From Nocardia aobensis NBRC 100429 (GTDB lineage: Bacteria; Actinomycetota; Actinomycetes; Mycobacteriales; Mycobacteriaceae): 33,453 bases of DNA. The translations under genes and the position numbers were made by a program. The stretch covers positions 1 through 33,453 of the forward strand of contig NZ_BAFQ01000284.1 of NCBI RefSeq assembly GCF_000308375.1. The letters run 5' to 3'. The notes beneath the pieces were generated by a model. The model did no database searches and was not told the origin of the DNA. It saw nothing but the letters and a program-made list of their open reading frames with translations. Position 1 is the stretch's first letter. Every line of letters starts with the position of its first letter. This document shows positions 14,523 to 23,240 of this stretch, in pieces.

Positions 14523-15385
14523 TGACCGCGACCCCGTACGCGCCCGCGGGCCTGCGATGGGCGCGTCGCCTCGGGCGCCGCGCCCATCCGCTGCGGCCCT
14601 TCGAATCGATCGGCTTCGTGCTCGGATTCGGCTGGCAAGTGGTGTCGTCGCTGCCGTACACGCTGCGGCACTACCGGCGCCAGACAATCGTGGTGATCAC
14701 CGATATGACGTGGGGCCGCGGCTCGGTCATCATCGGCGGCGGAGTGGTCCCGCTGATGTTGCTGCTCGGGGCGGCGATGGGCGCCTCCATCGGCATCGAG
14801 GCGTTCAGCGCGCTCAACCTGCTTTCGCTGGGCCAGCTCAGCGGTCTGATCTCCGCATTCGGGGTGACCCGGGAACTGGCGCCGATCGCGGCGGGTGTCG
14901 GCTTCGCGGCGCAGGCCGGTTGCCGGATGACCGCGGAGATCGGCTCGATGCGCATCTCCGAGGAGATCGACGCGCTCGAATCGCTCGGCGTGCGGTCGGT
15001 GCCGTTCGTGGTGACCACCCGGGTCATCGCCGGAATCATCGCCGTCGCACCGGCTTTCGTGGTCGCCCTGATTCTGAGCTATCTGTCCTGCGCGCTGATC
15101 GTCACCACCATCCACGGCACACCGGCCGGCACCTACAACCATTATTTCGATCAGTTCGTCCTGGGCTGGGACGTCATCGCCGCGACGATCAAGGTGATGG
15201 TCTTCGCCGTCGCCGTCGTCCTGATCCATTGCTACCAAGGCTTTTTCGCGACCGGCGGCCCGGAGGGCGTCGGCATCGGCTCGGGACGCGCGATCCGGGC
15301 CAGCCTCGTTTCGATCATCGCGCTCGACATGCTCACCACCATCGTTCTCTGGGGATTCCAGTCCCCCATCACGTTCACCGGATGA
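14522..15385 (+). CDS. yrbEB: YrbEB, second MlaE-type permease subunit
   Basis: 287 residues, starting at ATG 14522 within the TGATG overlap with yrbEA. The family core is clear: GLISAFGVTRELAPIAAGVGFAAQAGCRMTAEIGSM, then RISEEIDALESLGVRSVPFVVTTRV. These correspond to the cytoplasmic coupling region that meets the ATPase. YrbEA and YrbEB are expected to work as a heterodimer. The MceG ATPase itself is not in the window, as is usual for mycobacteria and nocardiae, where one copy serves several mce operons. Confidence 0.96.
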   Translation: MTATPYAPAGLRWARRLGRRAHPLRPFESIGFVLGFGWQVVSSLPYTLRHYRRQTIVVITDMTWGRGSVIIGGGVVPLMLLLGAAMGASIGIEAFSALNLLSLGQLSGLISAFGVTRELAPIAAGVGFAAQAGCRMTAEIGSMRISEEIDALESLGVRSVPFVVTTRVIAGIIAVAPAFVVALILSYLSCALIVTTIHGTPAGTYNHYFDQFVLGWDVIAATIKVMVFAVAVVLIHCYQGFFATGGPEGVGIGSGRAIRASLVSIIALDMLTTIVLWGFQSPITFTG

Positions 15386-15389
15386 CCCC

Positions 15390-16448
15390 ATGCCTCCTTA
15401 TGCCCTGCCCGGCACCGAGGTCGGGCCCCGCCGCGCCCGGATCCTCGGCATCGGGGCGGTCGCCCTCGCCGCGGTGATAGTCGTCGGCTGGCGGCTGCTG
15501 CCAGACAGCCGACCGGCCGACGATATCCGCGTCGACCTCGTCACCGCACAGGTCGGCGAGGGTGTCGGCCCCGGAACCGATGTCCGGCTCGACGGTGTCC
15601 GGGTCGGATCGGTCACCGCCGTCGCCATGGCCGGAGCCGGCCGCCAGCGCGTCGAACTGGCTCTGCGCCGGTCGCAACTGTTCGGCCTGACCGACACACT
15701 GACCGTCGACTATGCGCCCGGCAATCTCTTCGGAATCACTGCGCTGCAACTGAATCCGATCAGCGGCGGCGCCCAGCTGCGGGACGGCTCGATCGTGGAC
15801 CTGAGCGATCGCGACGCGGACCGGGTGCGCGATGCCACCCTCGCCGCGCTGCTGGAATCCACGGGCCGGCTCACCGACGACGTGCTGACCCCGCAACTCA
15901 CCGAGGTGCTGCGCACGACCTCGCACGACATCGGCGCCTTCACCCCGCTGCTGCAGGCGATCGGCACGACCGCGCGCTCGTTCACCGAAACCCAGCAACT
16001 GCCGCCGTCACTGGTGTTCGGCCAGTTCGGCTCGGCGCTGCACGGCGTGCCGGCACTGCTCGCCGGCGCGGCCGAACTGTTGCACGCGGATCTGACGAAC
16101 CAGCAGCTCGCGACGAAGGAGAACGTCGATCGCTTCTCGGAGATGTTCAACCGCGTTCAGAACGAGATGCTCCCGGTGGCAACGGAAACCCTCTACACCG
16201 CGCAGCGCAATGTCGGGGGCCTGCTGCCGATCGCCGTCACGATGCTCGACCAGGTCGCCGGTTCGGTTTCGGACCCACAGCGATCGGAGGGCGAATTGCG
16301 TGAGCTGCTCGACCGGCTCGGCGCCGGCTTCCACGACTCACCAGCGGGGCCGGTGCTGAACGCGCGCGTCGACCTCACCACCGTTCCGGGTTTGGCGGCG
16401 CCGCTGGCGGCGCTGCTGTCCCACCGGCCCGGCGCAGGAGGCCACTGA
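15390..16448 (+). CDS. mceA: MceA, MCE-domain lipid-binding subunit
   Basis: 352 residues from ATG 15390, 4 bases after the yrbEB stop. A membrane anchor (RILGIGAVALAAVIVVGWRLL, about 18-38) is followed by an MCE domain (about 45-125: DDIRVDLVTAQVGEGVGPGTDVRLDGVRVGSV). A long helical Ala/Leu-rich region follows. In Mce complexes the six different subunits assemble one MCE ring and an extended helical barrel that carries lipid through the periplasm. The C-terminus after residue 330 is short compared with many MceA proteins. No RGD motif is seen. The assignment as MceA rests mainly on being first after yrbEB. Confidence 0.93.
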   Translation: MPPYALPGTEVGPRRARILGIGAVALAAVIVVGWRLLPDSRPADDIRVDLVTAQVGEGVGPGTDVRLDGVRVGSVTAVAMAGAGRQRVELALRRSQLFGLTDTLTVDYAPGNLFGITALQLNPISGGAQLRDGSIVDLSDRDADRVRDATLAALLESTGRLTDDVLTPQLTEVLRTTSHDIGAFTPLLQAIGTTARSFTETQQLPPSLVFGQFGSALHGVPALLAGAAELLHADLTNQQLATKENVDRFSEMFNRVQNEMLPVATETLYTAQRNVGGLLPIAVTMLDQVAGSVSDPQRSEGELRELLDRLGAGFHDSPAGPVLNARVDLTTVPGLAAPLAALLSHRPGAGGH

Positions 16449-17453
16449 GTGTCGACACGTGCGTTGTGGATTCGCGTCGCCCTGTCCGTCCTGGCCATGG
16501 CCGTCGTGCTGGCCGGGGTGTTCCGGCTGATCGAGCGGCCGGTCGACGGTGACACCGACACCTATACCGCGATGTTCACCGATGCGAACGGACTACGGAC
16601 CGGCGACGACGTCCGGCTCTACGGGGTGCAGGTCGGGAAGGTGCGCAGCGTCGAACTGGACGGGGCCCTGGCGCGCGTGCGCTTTACGGTGACACAGGGC
16701 CATCCGCTCTACACCGAAACCCTTGTGGCGGTGCGGTATCAGAACCTCACCGGCTTCCGGTACCTGGAGATCCGGCAGCCGGATCAACTGGGCCCCCGCC
16801 GCACCTCGGCGTCGGCCTTCGATACGGCGCATACGATTCCGGCCTTCGACATCACCACCTTGTTCAACGGCTTGCAGCCGGTGCTGGCGCAGCTGTCACC
16901 CGACGATCTGAATCGGTTCGCGAGCAGTATGCTGGCCGTCGTTCAGGGCGACGGCAACGGCATCGGGCCGGCGCTCGACGCCATCGACACGCTGAGCCGG
17001 TACGCGTCGGACCGCGCACAGGTGCTGTCGATTCTGGTGAACAATTTCGCCCAGGTTTCCGCGCATATGGCCGGAAAGTCCGGAAACGCCATGCAGTTGA
17101 TGACGAATCTGACCGAACTGTTCGTCACCATCACCGACAAATTGCCCGGACTGGTGCAATTCGCGATGGAAATTCCGCCGATGCTGCGCCCGCTGCTGGA
17201 CCTGCTGGATGTCCTGGGCGTCACCGGCGAGAAGAATCGCGACCTGGACGCGCTGCTGCATCGGGTCCTTCCGAACCCGAGCCAGGCCGCCGACGTGCTG
17301 GGACGGCTCCCCGGATTGATCCAGACCCTGGCGACGACCGTGCCCCCGACCGGGCCCGACGCGAATATGACCTGCTCGCACGGCATCGCGGCGGCGCCCG
17401 CACCGCTGGCCGTCCTGATCGCCGGACAGAGGATCACGCTATGTCACCGGTAA
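16449..17453 (+). CDS. mceB: MceB, MCE-domain subunit
   Basis: 334 residues; GTG 16449 follows the mceA TGA with no gap. One N-terminal helix (WIRVALSVLAMAVVLAGVFRLI), then the MCE domain (YTAMFTDANGLRTGDDVRLYGVQVGKVRSV; later VRYQNLTGFRYLEI), and a helical region to about 300. Two cysteines near the C-terminus (MTCSHG and ITLCHR) resemble the conserved C-terminal cysteine pair of MceB/MceC proteins and probably form a disulfide outside the membrane. The end overlaps mceC by 13 bases. Confidence 0.93.
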   Translation: MSTRALWIRVALSVLAMAVVLAGVFRLIERPVDGDTDTYTAMFTDANGLRTGDDVRLYGVQVGKVRSVELDGALARVRFTVTQGHPLYTETLVAVRYQNLTGFRYLEIRQPDQLGPRRTSASAFDTAHTIPAFDITTLFNGLQPVLAQLSPDDLNRFASSMLAVVQGDGNGIGPALDAIDTLSRYASDRAQVLSILVNNFAQVSAHMAGKSGNAMQLMTNLTELFVTITDKLPGLVQFAMEIPPMLRPLLDLLDVLGVTGEKNRDLDALLHRVLPNPSQAADVLGRLPGLIQTLATTVPPTGPDANMTCSHGIAAAPAPLAVLIAGQRITLCHR

Positions 17454-18484
17454 TCACACCCTCGTCGATCGCCATCGCGGTGCGTACCGCCCGCCGCGCG
17501 ATATTCACCGGCCGCGACGAGCGCGGCACCCAATTACGCTGGGGCATGGGCGGAATTGTCGCCGTCCTCGTGCTGGTGGCCGCCATCGGCGTCATCGACA
17601 TCGTCGGAACCACCCCGGAGCGTACGTATTCCGCGGATATCGCGGAGGCCGGTTCGATACGCACGGGCGACGACGTCCGGATCGCGGGAATTCCGGTCGG
17701 CAAGGTGACAGCGCTGCGGCTCCTGCCCGACCGGGTGCGGATGACGTTCACCGTGAAGGACGGCGTCGCCATCGGCGATCAGACCACCCTGGCGGTGCGG
17801 ATGCTGACCCTCGTCGGCGGCTACTATCTGGCCGTACAGCCGGCGGGATCGAACCCGTTGGGCCACATCGTCATTCCCGCTCAGCGCGTCATTCTGCCCT
17901 ACAACCTCACCCAGGCGTTCCAGGACGCGGTCGAGCCCGTGCAGCGGACCGACGGCGACGCCCTCCGCCGGGACCTCGCCGCGCTGTCCGGTGCGATCGA
18001 CAAGAGTCCGGACGCGCTCCGGCACGCCGGCCGCGCGGTCGCCGACATCGTCGCCGTGATGGATCGGCAGAACGCGGACGTTTCGCACACGCTGGCGCTG
18101 ACCGACGAATATCTGACGGCGCTGAACAAGAATTCCGACACCCTCGTCACCCTGATGCGGACCTTCGGCATCCTCGAGAACGTCGTCGCCGACAACCGGG
18201 AACAGCTCAGCTGGGCGCTGCACGGCCTGGCCCAGCTGGTGCAGAAGCTGGTCCCGCTCGGCCGGATCTGGGACGACTCGCTGCGCGATCAGGCGCAGCC
18301 GCTCGTCGACGCGATTCCGAAGCTGCGGGAACTCGGCGATCGCATGGGCGCCCTGCTCGATTCCCTGCACACCTTCGAGCAGCGCCTGACGCCGCTGGTC
18401 CAGCCGGGCGGCGGAGTGAGCGTCGACCAGTCCGCCGCCACGGTCACCGGTATCTGCGTTCCGGTTCCCGGAGGGGGATGCTGA
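17441..18484 (+). CDS. mceC: MceC, MCE-domain subunit
   Basis: 347 residues from ATG 17441, 13 bases before the end of mceB. The N-terminal 35 residues are Arg-rich and cytoplasmic. A membrane helix follows (GGIVAVLVLVAAIGVIDIVG), then the MCE domain (TYSADIAEAGSIRTGDDVRIAGIPVGKVTAL). The C-terminal part is predicted helical, with LQPLVDAIPKLRELGDRMGALLDSL-like heptads (about 285-315) for the shared barrel. It ends with a cysteine pair (TGICVPVPGGGC). Part of the same continuous transcript. Confidence 0.93.
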   Translation: MSPVITPSSIAIAVRTARRAIFTGRDERGTQLRWGMGGIVAVLVLVAAIGVIDIVGTTPERTYSADIAEAGSIRTGDDVRIAGIPVGKVTALRLLPDRVRMTFTVKDGVAIGDQTTLAVRMLTLVGGYYLAVQPAGSNPLGHIVIPAQRVILPYNLTQAFQDAVEPVQRTDGDALRRDLAALSGAIDKSPDALRHAGRAVADIVAVMDRQNADVSHTLALTDEYLTALNKNSDTLVTLMRTFGILENVVADNREQLSWALHGLAQLVQKLVPLGRIWDDSLRDQAQPLVDAIPKLRELGDRMGALLDSLHTFEQRLTPLVQPGGGVSVDQSAATVTGICVPVPGGGC

Positions 18485-19587
18485 TGCTGACGAAGATGCT
18501 CGGGTCGCGCGGCCTGATGTCGGCGGCGGTCGTGCTGGTCCTCGTGCTGGCCGCGGGTTTCGGTGTGAAGATGACCAGATCCGAACCGGCGACGCGCAGC
18601 TACTGCGCGGAAATGCCCGACAGCATCGGCCTCTACACCGACAGTGCCGTCACCGTCATGGGCGTTCAGGTCGGCAAGGTCACCGCCATCGAACCCGACA
18701 ACGGTGCGGCCAAGGTGCGGTTCACGGTGCGCGCCGACCGCACACTCCCGCCGGACGTCGGCGCGGTGACGGTCAGCCACACCATCCTGGCCGATCGCAA
18801 TCTGGCACTCATCGGCGCCGAACCCGCCGGAGCCGGTTGGGATCCGGGCCGATGCATCACCAAAACCCTCACGCCCAAGAGCATGTCGGAAACCTTCGAC
18901 GCCCTGGCGAAACTCTCCGATCAGTTGAACTCGTCCGCGGATCCCGCACAGCGCACCGCCGTCGGTGACGGTCTCGACGCCCTCGACCGGGCGACATCCG
19001 GTACCGGACAGCAGCTCAACGCGCTCATCGAGCAACTGAGCCGGGCGCTCGCCTCCCCCGACGCGGCGATCGGACATCTCGGTCAGCTCATGGACGATCT
19101 GGCCGCACTGGCCCATCGCGCCCGCAACGGATGGCCGGAACTGGAGAACATCGTGCCGCGGCTGACCGAGACGTTCTCCGATATCAACACCCTCGCCTTC
19201 CCGCCCGTGGCCGATCTGGTGACCGCGCTCGCCGGGCTCCTACCGGAACTCAACGAGGTGGTCATGAAGCTCGGCTCCCCCGCACTGCGCGCGCTGAACA
19301 ACGTCCCCGGCTTGTCTGGACTCATCGCCTCGGGAGTCGGCTCACTCGCCGAGATCATCCGCATGACGCCGGCCCTCGCCACCGGCTTCACCGATGCGGT
19401 CGATCCGGTCAGCGGCGAATTCACCATCGGGTACGCACCGCCGAAACTGGCGCTGCCCCAACAGCAGACCGACCAGATCTGCGCGGCGCTACGAGCGGTC
19501 GCGGGACAGCAGTGCGGGACCGCCGGCAACGGCGTGGTGACCGTGCCGGCCCTGCCGGTACTCCTGTCGGCGGTGAGCGCGAAATGA
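18478..19587 (+). CDS. mceD: MceD, MCE-domain subunit
   Basis: About 369 residues. Two in-frame ATGs are possible, 18478 and 18484. GGAGG at 18470-18474 is 3 or 9 bases away respectively, so 18484 (also a TGATG overlap with mceC) may be the true start. One membrane helix (GLMSAAVVLVLVLAAGFGVKM), MCE domain (YCAEMPDSIGLYTDSAVTVMGVQVGKVTAI), then the helical extension. Cysteines near QICAALRAVAGQQCGT form the C-terminal pair, and an earlier pair is in YCAEM and GRCITK. It overlaps mceE by 4 bases (ATGA). Confidence 0.93.
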   Translation: MLMLTKMLGSRGLMSAAVVLVLVLAAGFGVKMTRSEPATRSYCAEMPDSIGLYTDSAVTVMGVQVGKVTAIEPDNGAAKVRFTVRADRTLPPDVGAVTVSHTILADRNLALIGAEPAGAGWDPGRCITKTLTPKSMSETFDALAKLSDQLNSSADPAQRTAVGDGLDALDRATSGTGQQLNALIEQLSRALASPDAAIGHLGQLMDDLAALAHRARNGWPELENIVPRLTETFSDINTLAFPPVADLVTALAGLLPELNEVVMKLGSPALRALNNVPGLSGLIASGVGSLAEIIRMTPALATGFTDAVDPVSGEFTIGYAPPKLALPQQQTDQICAALRAVAGQQCGTAGNGVVTVPALPVLLSAVSAK

Positions 19588-20681
19588 CACGACGCACCGT
19601 GAACCTGCGCCGGATCTGCGCCTGCGCGCTGGTCGCCGCCACCCTCGCCGCGTCGGCCACGGCCTGCGGTTTCCAGCCGGCCGACATCCCGGTGCCGGGC
19701 ACCGGCGTCGGCGGACCGACCTACCGTCTGCGCATCCAGTTCGCCGATGTCCTCAATCTCCCGCAGGGCGCCAAGGTCATCGCGAACGGGGTGCGGATCG
19801 GGCAGCTCACCCACATCACCGTCGTCGACCCGGCACCGGCCACCGGCACGGCTGCCGCGCGTAAGGGTTATGTGATCGCCGATGTCGCCATCCGCACCTC
19901 GGTCCGGCTACCGGTCGGCACCACCGCCCAGCTGCGCCAGGCCACACCGCTCGGCGACGTCCACATCGCGCTCACCGAACCGGCCCACCCCACCGCCGGC
20001 GAGATCGGCCCGGACGCGACGATCCCGATCTCCGACACGCGCCCGCAACTGCCCATCGAGGACATCCTCGCGCAGCTGGCCACCTTCGTCGGCAGCGGCG
20101 CGGTACACGACATCCAGAACATCGTGCACACCGTGAACGGGATCATGCCCGCGGATGCGGCGGTGACCGCGCGGATCTCCGACGTGCTCGGTGCGGACCT
20201 GAACGACCTTGCCGCACACACTGATTCGATTCACCAGCTGGTGAGCGGCATCCAGGCCACAGTCGACGAGGGGCTGCTGAATCACACCTCGACGTGGGAT
20301 CCCCTGCTCACCCCGGACGGGGTGCAGCACACCACCGACGTGATCCGCGCCGAGATCGGCGTCGTCTTCGTCCTCACCGCCCTCGGCCCGTTCGCGCCGT
20401 CGACGACCTGGCTGGGGCCGGTGCTGGATTCGACCACGGCCGCGGCCCGTGCGGTGGTGCCGATGCTGTTCGGCAGTGCGCCGCTCGACACCGGCTCCCC
20501 GTCGAATATGGCGAGACTGACGAATCTGCTGCAGTCCCGGATCATTCCGTTCGCCGCGCGCGGCCCGAAGGTCGACCTGGTCGGCGTCACGATATCGCCG
20601 TCTCCGGCCCCCGGCATGCCCCCCGAGGAGCAGACCACCCGCATCGTCGACACGCTGCGGATGATCGGAGCGGTGCGATGA
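19584..20681 (+). CDS. mceE: MceE, lipoprotein MCE subunit
   Basis: 365 residues; ATG 19584 inside an ATGA overlap with mceD. The N-terminus is a lipoprotein signal, with positive MTRRTVNLRR, a hydrophobic core and a lipobox-like SATAC, with Cys28 as the likely lipidated residue. The -3 position is Ala rather than Leu, which is permissible. As in other mce operons the fifth MCE gene is the lipoprotein (LprK-type) that anchors the ring to the membrane. The MCE domain follows (YRLRIQFADVLNLPQGAKVIANGVRIGQL), with the helical region to about 350. Confidence 0.95.
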   Translation: MTRRTVNLRRICACALVAATLAASATACGFQPADIPVPGTGVGGPTYRLRIQFADVLNLPQGAKVIANGVRIGQLTHITVVDPAPATGTAAARKGYVIADVAIRTSVRLPVGTTAQLRQATPLGDVHIALTEPAHPTAGEIGPDATIPISDTRPQLPIEDILAQLATFVGSGAVHDIQNIVHTVNGIMPADAAVTARISDVLGADLNDLAAHTDSIHQLVSGIQATVDEGLLNHTSTWDPLLTPDGVQHTTDVIRAEIGVVFVLTALGPFAPSTTWLGPVLDSTTAAARAVVPMLFGSAPLDTGSPSNMARLTNLLQSRIIPFAARGPKVDLVGVTISPSPAPGMPPEEQTTRIVDTLRMIGAVR

Positions 20682-21634
20682 GAATTCGATCGATCGTCTC
20701 GCTCACGGCGATCGCCGCCGTCCTCGTCTTCGGCATCGTCTACATGACGGTGGGTGTGCTGCACCTCGATCCGCGCAAGTCCTACCTCACCGCCGATCTC
20801 CGGCTCACCGAATCCGGTGGGCTGGGGCCGAATTCGCCGGTGCTGTTCGACGGGGTCGCGGTCGGCAAGGCGGAGACGGTGCGCAAACAAGCCTCCGGCG
20901 TGCTCGTCCGGCTGCGGATCGACGAGGAGTACCACATCCCGGCCACCAGCGACATCCACATCGAACAGCTGTCGGCGCTCGGCGAACCGTACATCGAATT
21001 CGCCTCGACGAGCCCGGATGGGCCGTATCTGCGTGACGGGCAGACGATCTCGACCGAGCGGGTGCATCTGCCGATGACCATCACGGCGTTGTCGACCCGG
21101 GCGGTGGCACTGCTCGAGCAGATCCACCCGGAGACGGTGGCGCGGCTGGTCGACACCTTCGACACCGCGCTGACGGGTACCGATCAGGCGATGCGCACCC
21201 TGCAGCATTCATCCGATCTGCTGGCGGCCACCCTGCTGAGCCGCACCGACGCCATCCGGCAGCTGTTCGCCGATATGCAGGCCGTCGGCGGGAATATGGA
21301 CTGGCTGGGCCCCTCGCTGGAGACCGCGGGACCGCAACTCGGCCGGTTCGGCACCATGCTGATCGAGATCGTCGAGGGCGGGTCCGTGCTGTCGAACAAA
21401 CAACCCGTGGACAACTACTACACCGGCGACGGACTGGTCCCTTTCCTCGGGCAACTGACCGACCTGCTGAACAAGATCGGACCGGCGGTCGCACCACTGG
21501 GCCCCGCCCTGCAGCCGGTACTCACCGAGGCCGTCCACTCCTCGCCCCACATCGACGTCAGCGCGTTGATCAGCCAGGCACTGCAGGGCGTCGATCCCGA
21601 CGGGACGCTGCATTTCCGGATCGCCGTCAAATAG
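20678..21634 (+). CDS. mceF: MceF, MCE-domain subunit
   Basis: 318 residues; ATG 20678 in an ATGA overlap with mceE. One N-terminal helix (IVSLTAIAAVLVFGIVYMTVGVL), an MCE domain (YLTADLRLTESGGLGPNSPVLFDGVAVGKAETV; then IEQLSALGEPYIEF) and a shorter helical tail. This is small for an MceF, many of which have long Pro-rich C-termini; none is present here. It completes the A-F set and is followed after 40 bases by the mas gene. Confidence 0.93.
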   Translation: MRIRSIVSLTAIAAVLVFGIVYMTVGVLHLDPRKSYLTADLRLTESGGLGPNSPVLFDGVAVGKAETVRKQASGVLVRLRIDEEYHIPATSDIHIEQLSALGEPYIEFASTSPDGPYLRDGQTISTERVHLPMTITALSTRAVALLEQIHPETVARLVDTFDTALTGTDQAMRTLQHSSDLLAATLLSRTDAIRQLFADMQAVGGNMDWLGPSLETAGPQLGRFGTMLIEIVEGGSVLSNKQPVDNYYTGDGLVPFLGQLTDLLNKIGPAVAPLGPALQPVLTEAVHSSPHIDVSALISQALQGVDPDGTLHFRIAVK

Positions 21635-21674
21635 CCGAATACCACCCAGCCCGACCGGCAGAAGGAACCAACCG

Positions 21675-22307
21675 ATGAGCACAGCAGTAGACGAGAAGGA
21701 CACCCCGGCCGCGGCGAAGGCGGACAAGGACGAAAACACCGGCGCCACACCGGCTTCCGCACCCACCGGTGAGCGACGAGCCGCGCTGACGATCGCCGTC
21801 CGGCTCTCCACCGTACTGACCACCGCGGTGATCGTCGCCCTGCTGGCGGTGAGCATCGCGTTCGGGTGCCTGTACTTCTCGGCACGCTCCACGCTGGCCG
21901 ATCGCGATACCGCCGCCGCCGACGACCGGCACGCCGCGGATATCGCGTCGAAGTACGCCGTCGGCGCCTCGACCATCGACTACCACGATGTGAAGAGCTG
22001 GATCGAGCGGTTGAAGGCCGGCACCACCACCCAACTGGCGGCCAAATTCGACGCGACCGCACCGCAACTCGAGCAGATCCTGCTGCCATTGCAGTGGACC
22101 TCGAAGGCGACGCCGCTGTCCGCCGCGGTGACCTCCGAATCCGACGGCATCTACAAGGTGAACGCCTATCTGGACGTGACCTCGACCAGCGCGCAGACAC
22201 CCGACGGCGGCCGCACCACCGTGACCTACTCGCTCACCATCGACCGCAACTCGGACTGGAAGATCACCGACGTCGGCGGGTTGCAGAACGCCCTGCCCAC
22301 CAAGTGA
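21675..22307 (+). CDS. Mce-associated membrane protein (Mas)
   Basis: 210 residues from ATG 21675, with AAGGA upstream. A disordered Asp/Glu/Lys/Ala-rich cytoplasmic stretch (about 1-35) precedes one membrane helix (LTTAVIVALLAVSIAFGCLYF). An extracytoplasmic domain of about 130 residues follows, ending with the typical VTYSLTIDRNSDWKITDVGGL. Mas proteins follow mce operons and are thought to stabilise or accessorise the Mce complex. Only one is present here, where many operons have two or more. Confidence 0.9.
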   Translation: MSTAVDEKDTPAAAKADKDENTGATPASAPTGERRAALTIAVRLSTVLTTAVIVALLAVSIAFGCLYFSARSTLADRDTAAADDRHAADIASKYAVGASTIDYHDVKSWIERLKAGTTTQLAAKFDATAPQLEQILLPLQWTSKATPLSAAVTSESDGIYKVNAYLDVTSTSAQTPDGGRTTVTYSLTIDRNSDWKITDVGGLQNALPTK

Positions 22308-22349
22308 GTCGGCGGCGGGCCGCCGGGAGCGATAGGACACTATGGGCTG

Positions 22350-23153
22350 ATGACCGATATGCCTGCCATGTTCACCGTCGACGACGACGGTCGGTACCTG
22401 CCCCGCAAGTGGGCGTACGGCCGCTGGGGTGCGGACATGCTCAGCGGCCCCGCCGTCTGCGCGGCCGCCGCGCGCACCCTCGAACGGGAACACGGGCTGC
22501 CCGGTTTCGTCCCGGCTCGGTTCACCATCGATCTGTTCAAGGCGGCGAAGGGACAGCCGCTCGAGGTGCACACCGAGGTGATCCGCGCCGGTCGGCGGAT
22601 CCACATCGCCTCGGCCACGGTCCGCCAGGGTGAGGTCGAGGTCGCCGAGGCGCGGCTCGTCCAGCTGCGCGCCACCGACGCCCCTCCGGGCGAGGAGTGG
22701 CATTCCGAGCATCCGTTCGACCCGCCCACCGACGCCGGGGTGGACTGGTGGTACCGCAGCGACAACGACTGGTCGACGTCGATGGGCGACCATCAGAACT
22801 CCGGCCGCAAGAGCCTGTGGGCGGTCCCGCTGGGCGCGGTCGAGGGCGAGGAACGCAGCGCGTTCGTGGAGGCCGTGGTCGCCGCCGAGTCCACCAGCCT
22901 GGTGACCAACTGGGGATCGCAGGGCATCGGATACATCAACGCCGATCTCACCGTGGCACTCGACCGCTTGCCCGTCGGTGACCGGATCGGGCTGCAAGCC
23001 GCGACCCACCTCACCGGCAACGGTGTATCCGTCGGCACCGCAACCCTTTTCGATTCGCGCGGGCCGATCGGCACCGGCATGGTGACCGCGGTCGGCAACG
23101 CGGCCGCCCAGATCGACTTCTCCGCAAACGGGATCGACTTCTCCGAGAACTGA
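22350..23153 (+). CDS. Acyl-CoA thioesterase-like protein (double-hotdog, 4HBT_3 type)
   Basis: 267 residues from ATG 22350, 42 bases after mas. The layout is that of a tandem hotdog thioesterase-like protein. The N-terminal hotdog runs from about 20 to 110 (FTIDLFKAAKGQPLEVHTEVIRAGRRIHIASATV). The C-terminal hotdog runs from about 150 to 255 (SAFVEAVVAAESTSLVTNWG, GYINADLTVALDRLPVGDRIGL, VGTATLFDSRGPIGTGMVTAVG). Such enzymes hydrolyse acyl-CoA in the cytoplasm; no signal peptide is seen. Catalytic residues are not certain: an Asp in INADLT occupies the position of the TesB-type Asp. Placement within the mce transcript suggests it acts on imported acyl chains after CoA activation, which is inference. 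Confidence 0.85.
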   Translation: MTDMPAMFTVDDDGRYLPRKWAYGRWGADMLSGPAVCAAAARTLEREHGLPGFVPARFTIDLFKAAKGQPLEVHTEVIRAGRRIHIASATVRQGEVEVAEARLVQLRATDAPPGEEWHSEHPFDPPTDAGVDWWYRSDNDWSTSMGDHQNSGRKSLWAVPLGAVEGEERSAFVEAVVAAESTSLVTNWGSQGIGYINADLTVALDRLPVGDRIGLQAATHLTGNGVSVGTATLFDSRGPIGTGMVTAVGNAAAQIDFSANGIDFSEN

Positions 23154-23163
23154 GGCGCCCGGG

Positions 23164-23185
23164 CGATATTCGCGTCCCGATATCG
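23164..23185. repeat. Inverted repeat CGATAT-N10-ATATCG between thioesterase and GH65 genes
   Basis: Perfect 6-bp arms lie directly after the thioesterase stop. The two halves also read as near direct repeats (CGATATTCGCG and CGATATCGCG). It may be a weak operator or mRNA structure separating the GH65 gene from the operon. Confidence 0.25.
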
Positions 23186-23240
23186 CGGCACCGAGCGTGT
23201 CGGGTTGACCGCGCGGCGGCAGGTTCCGACGATCGTCGGG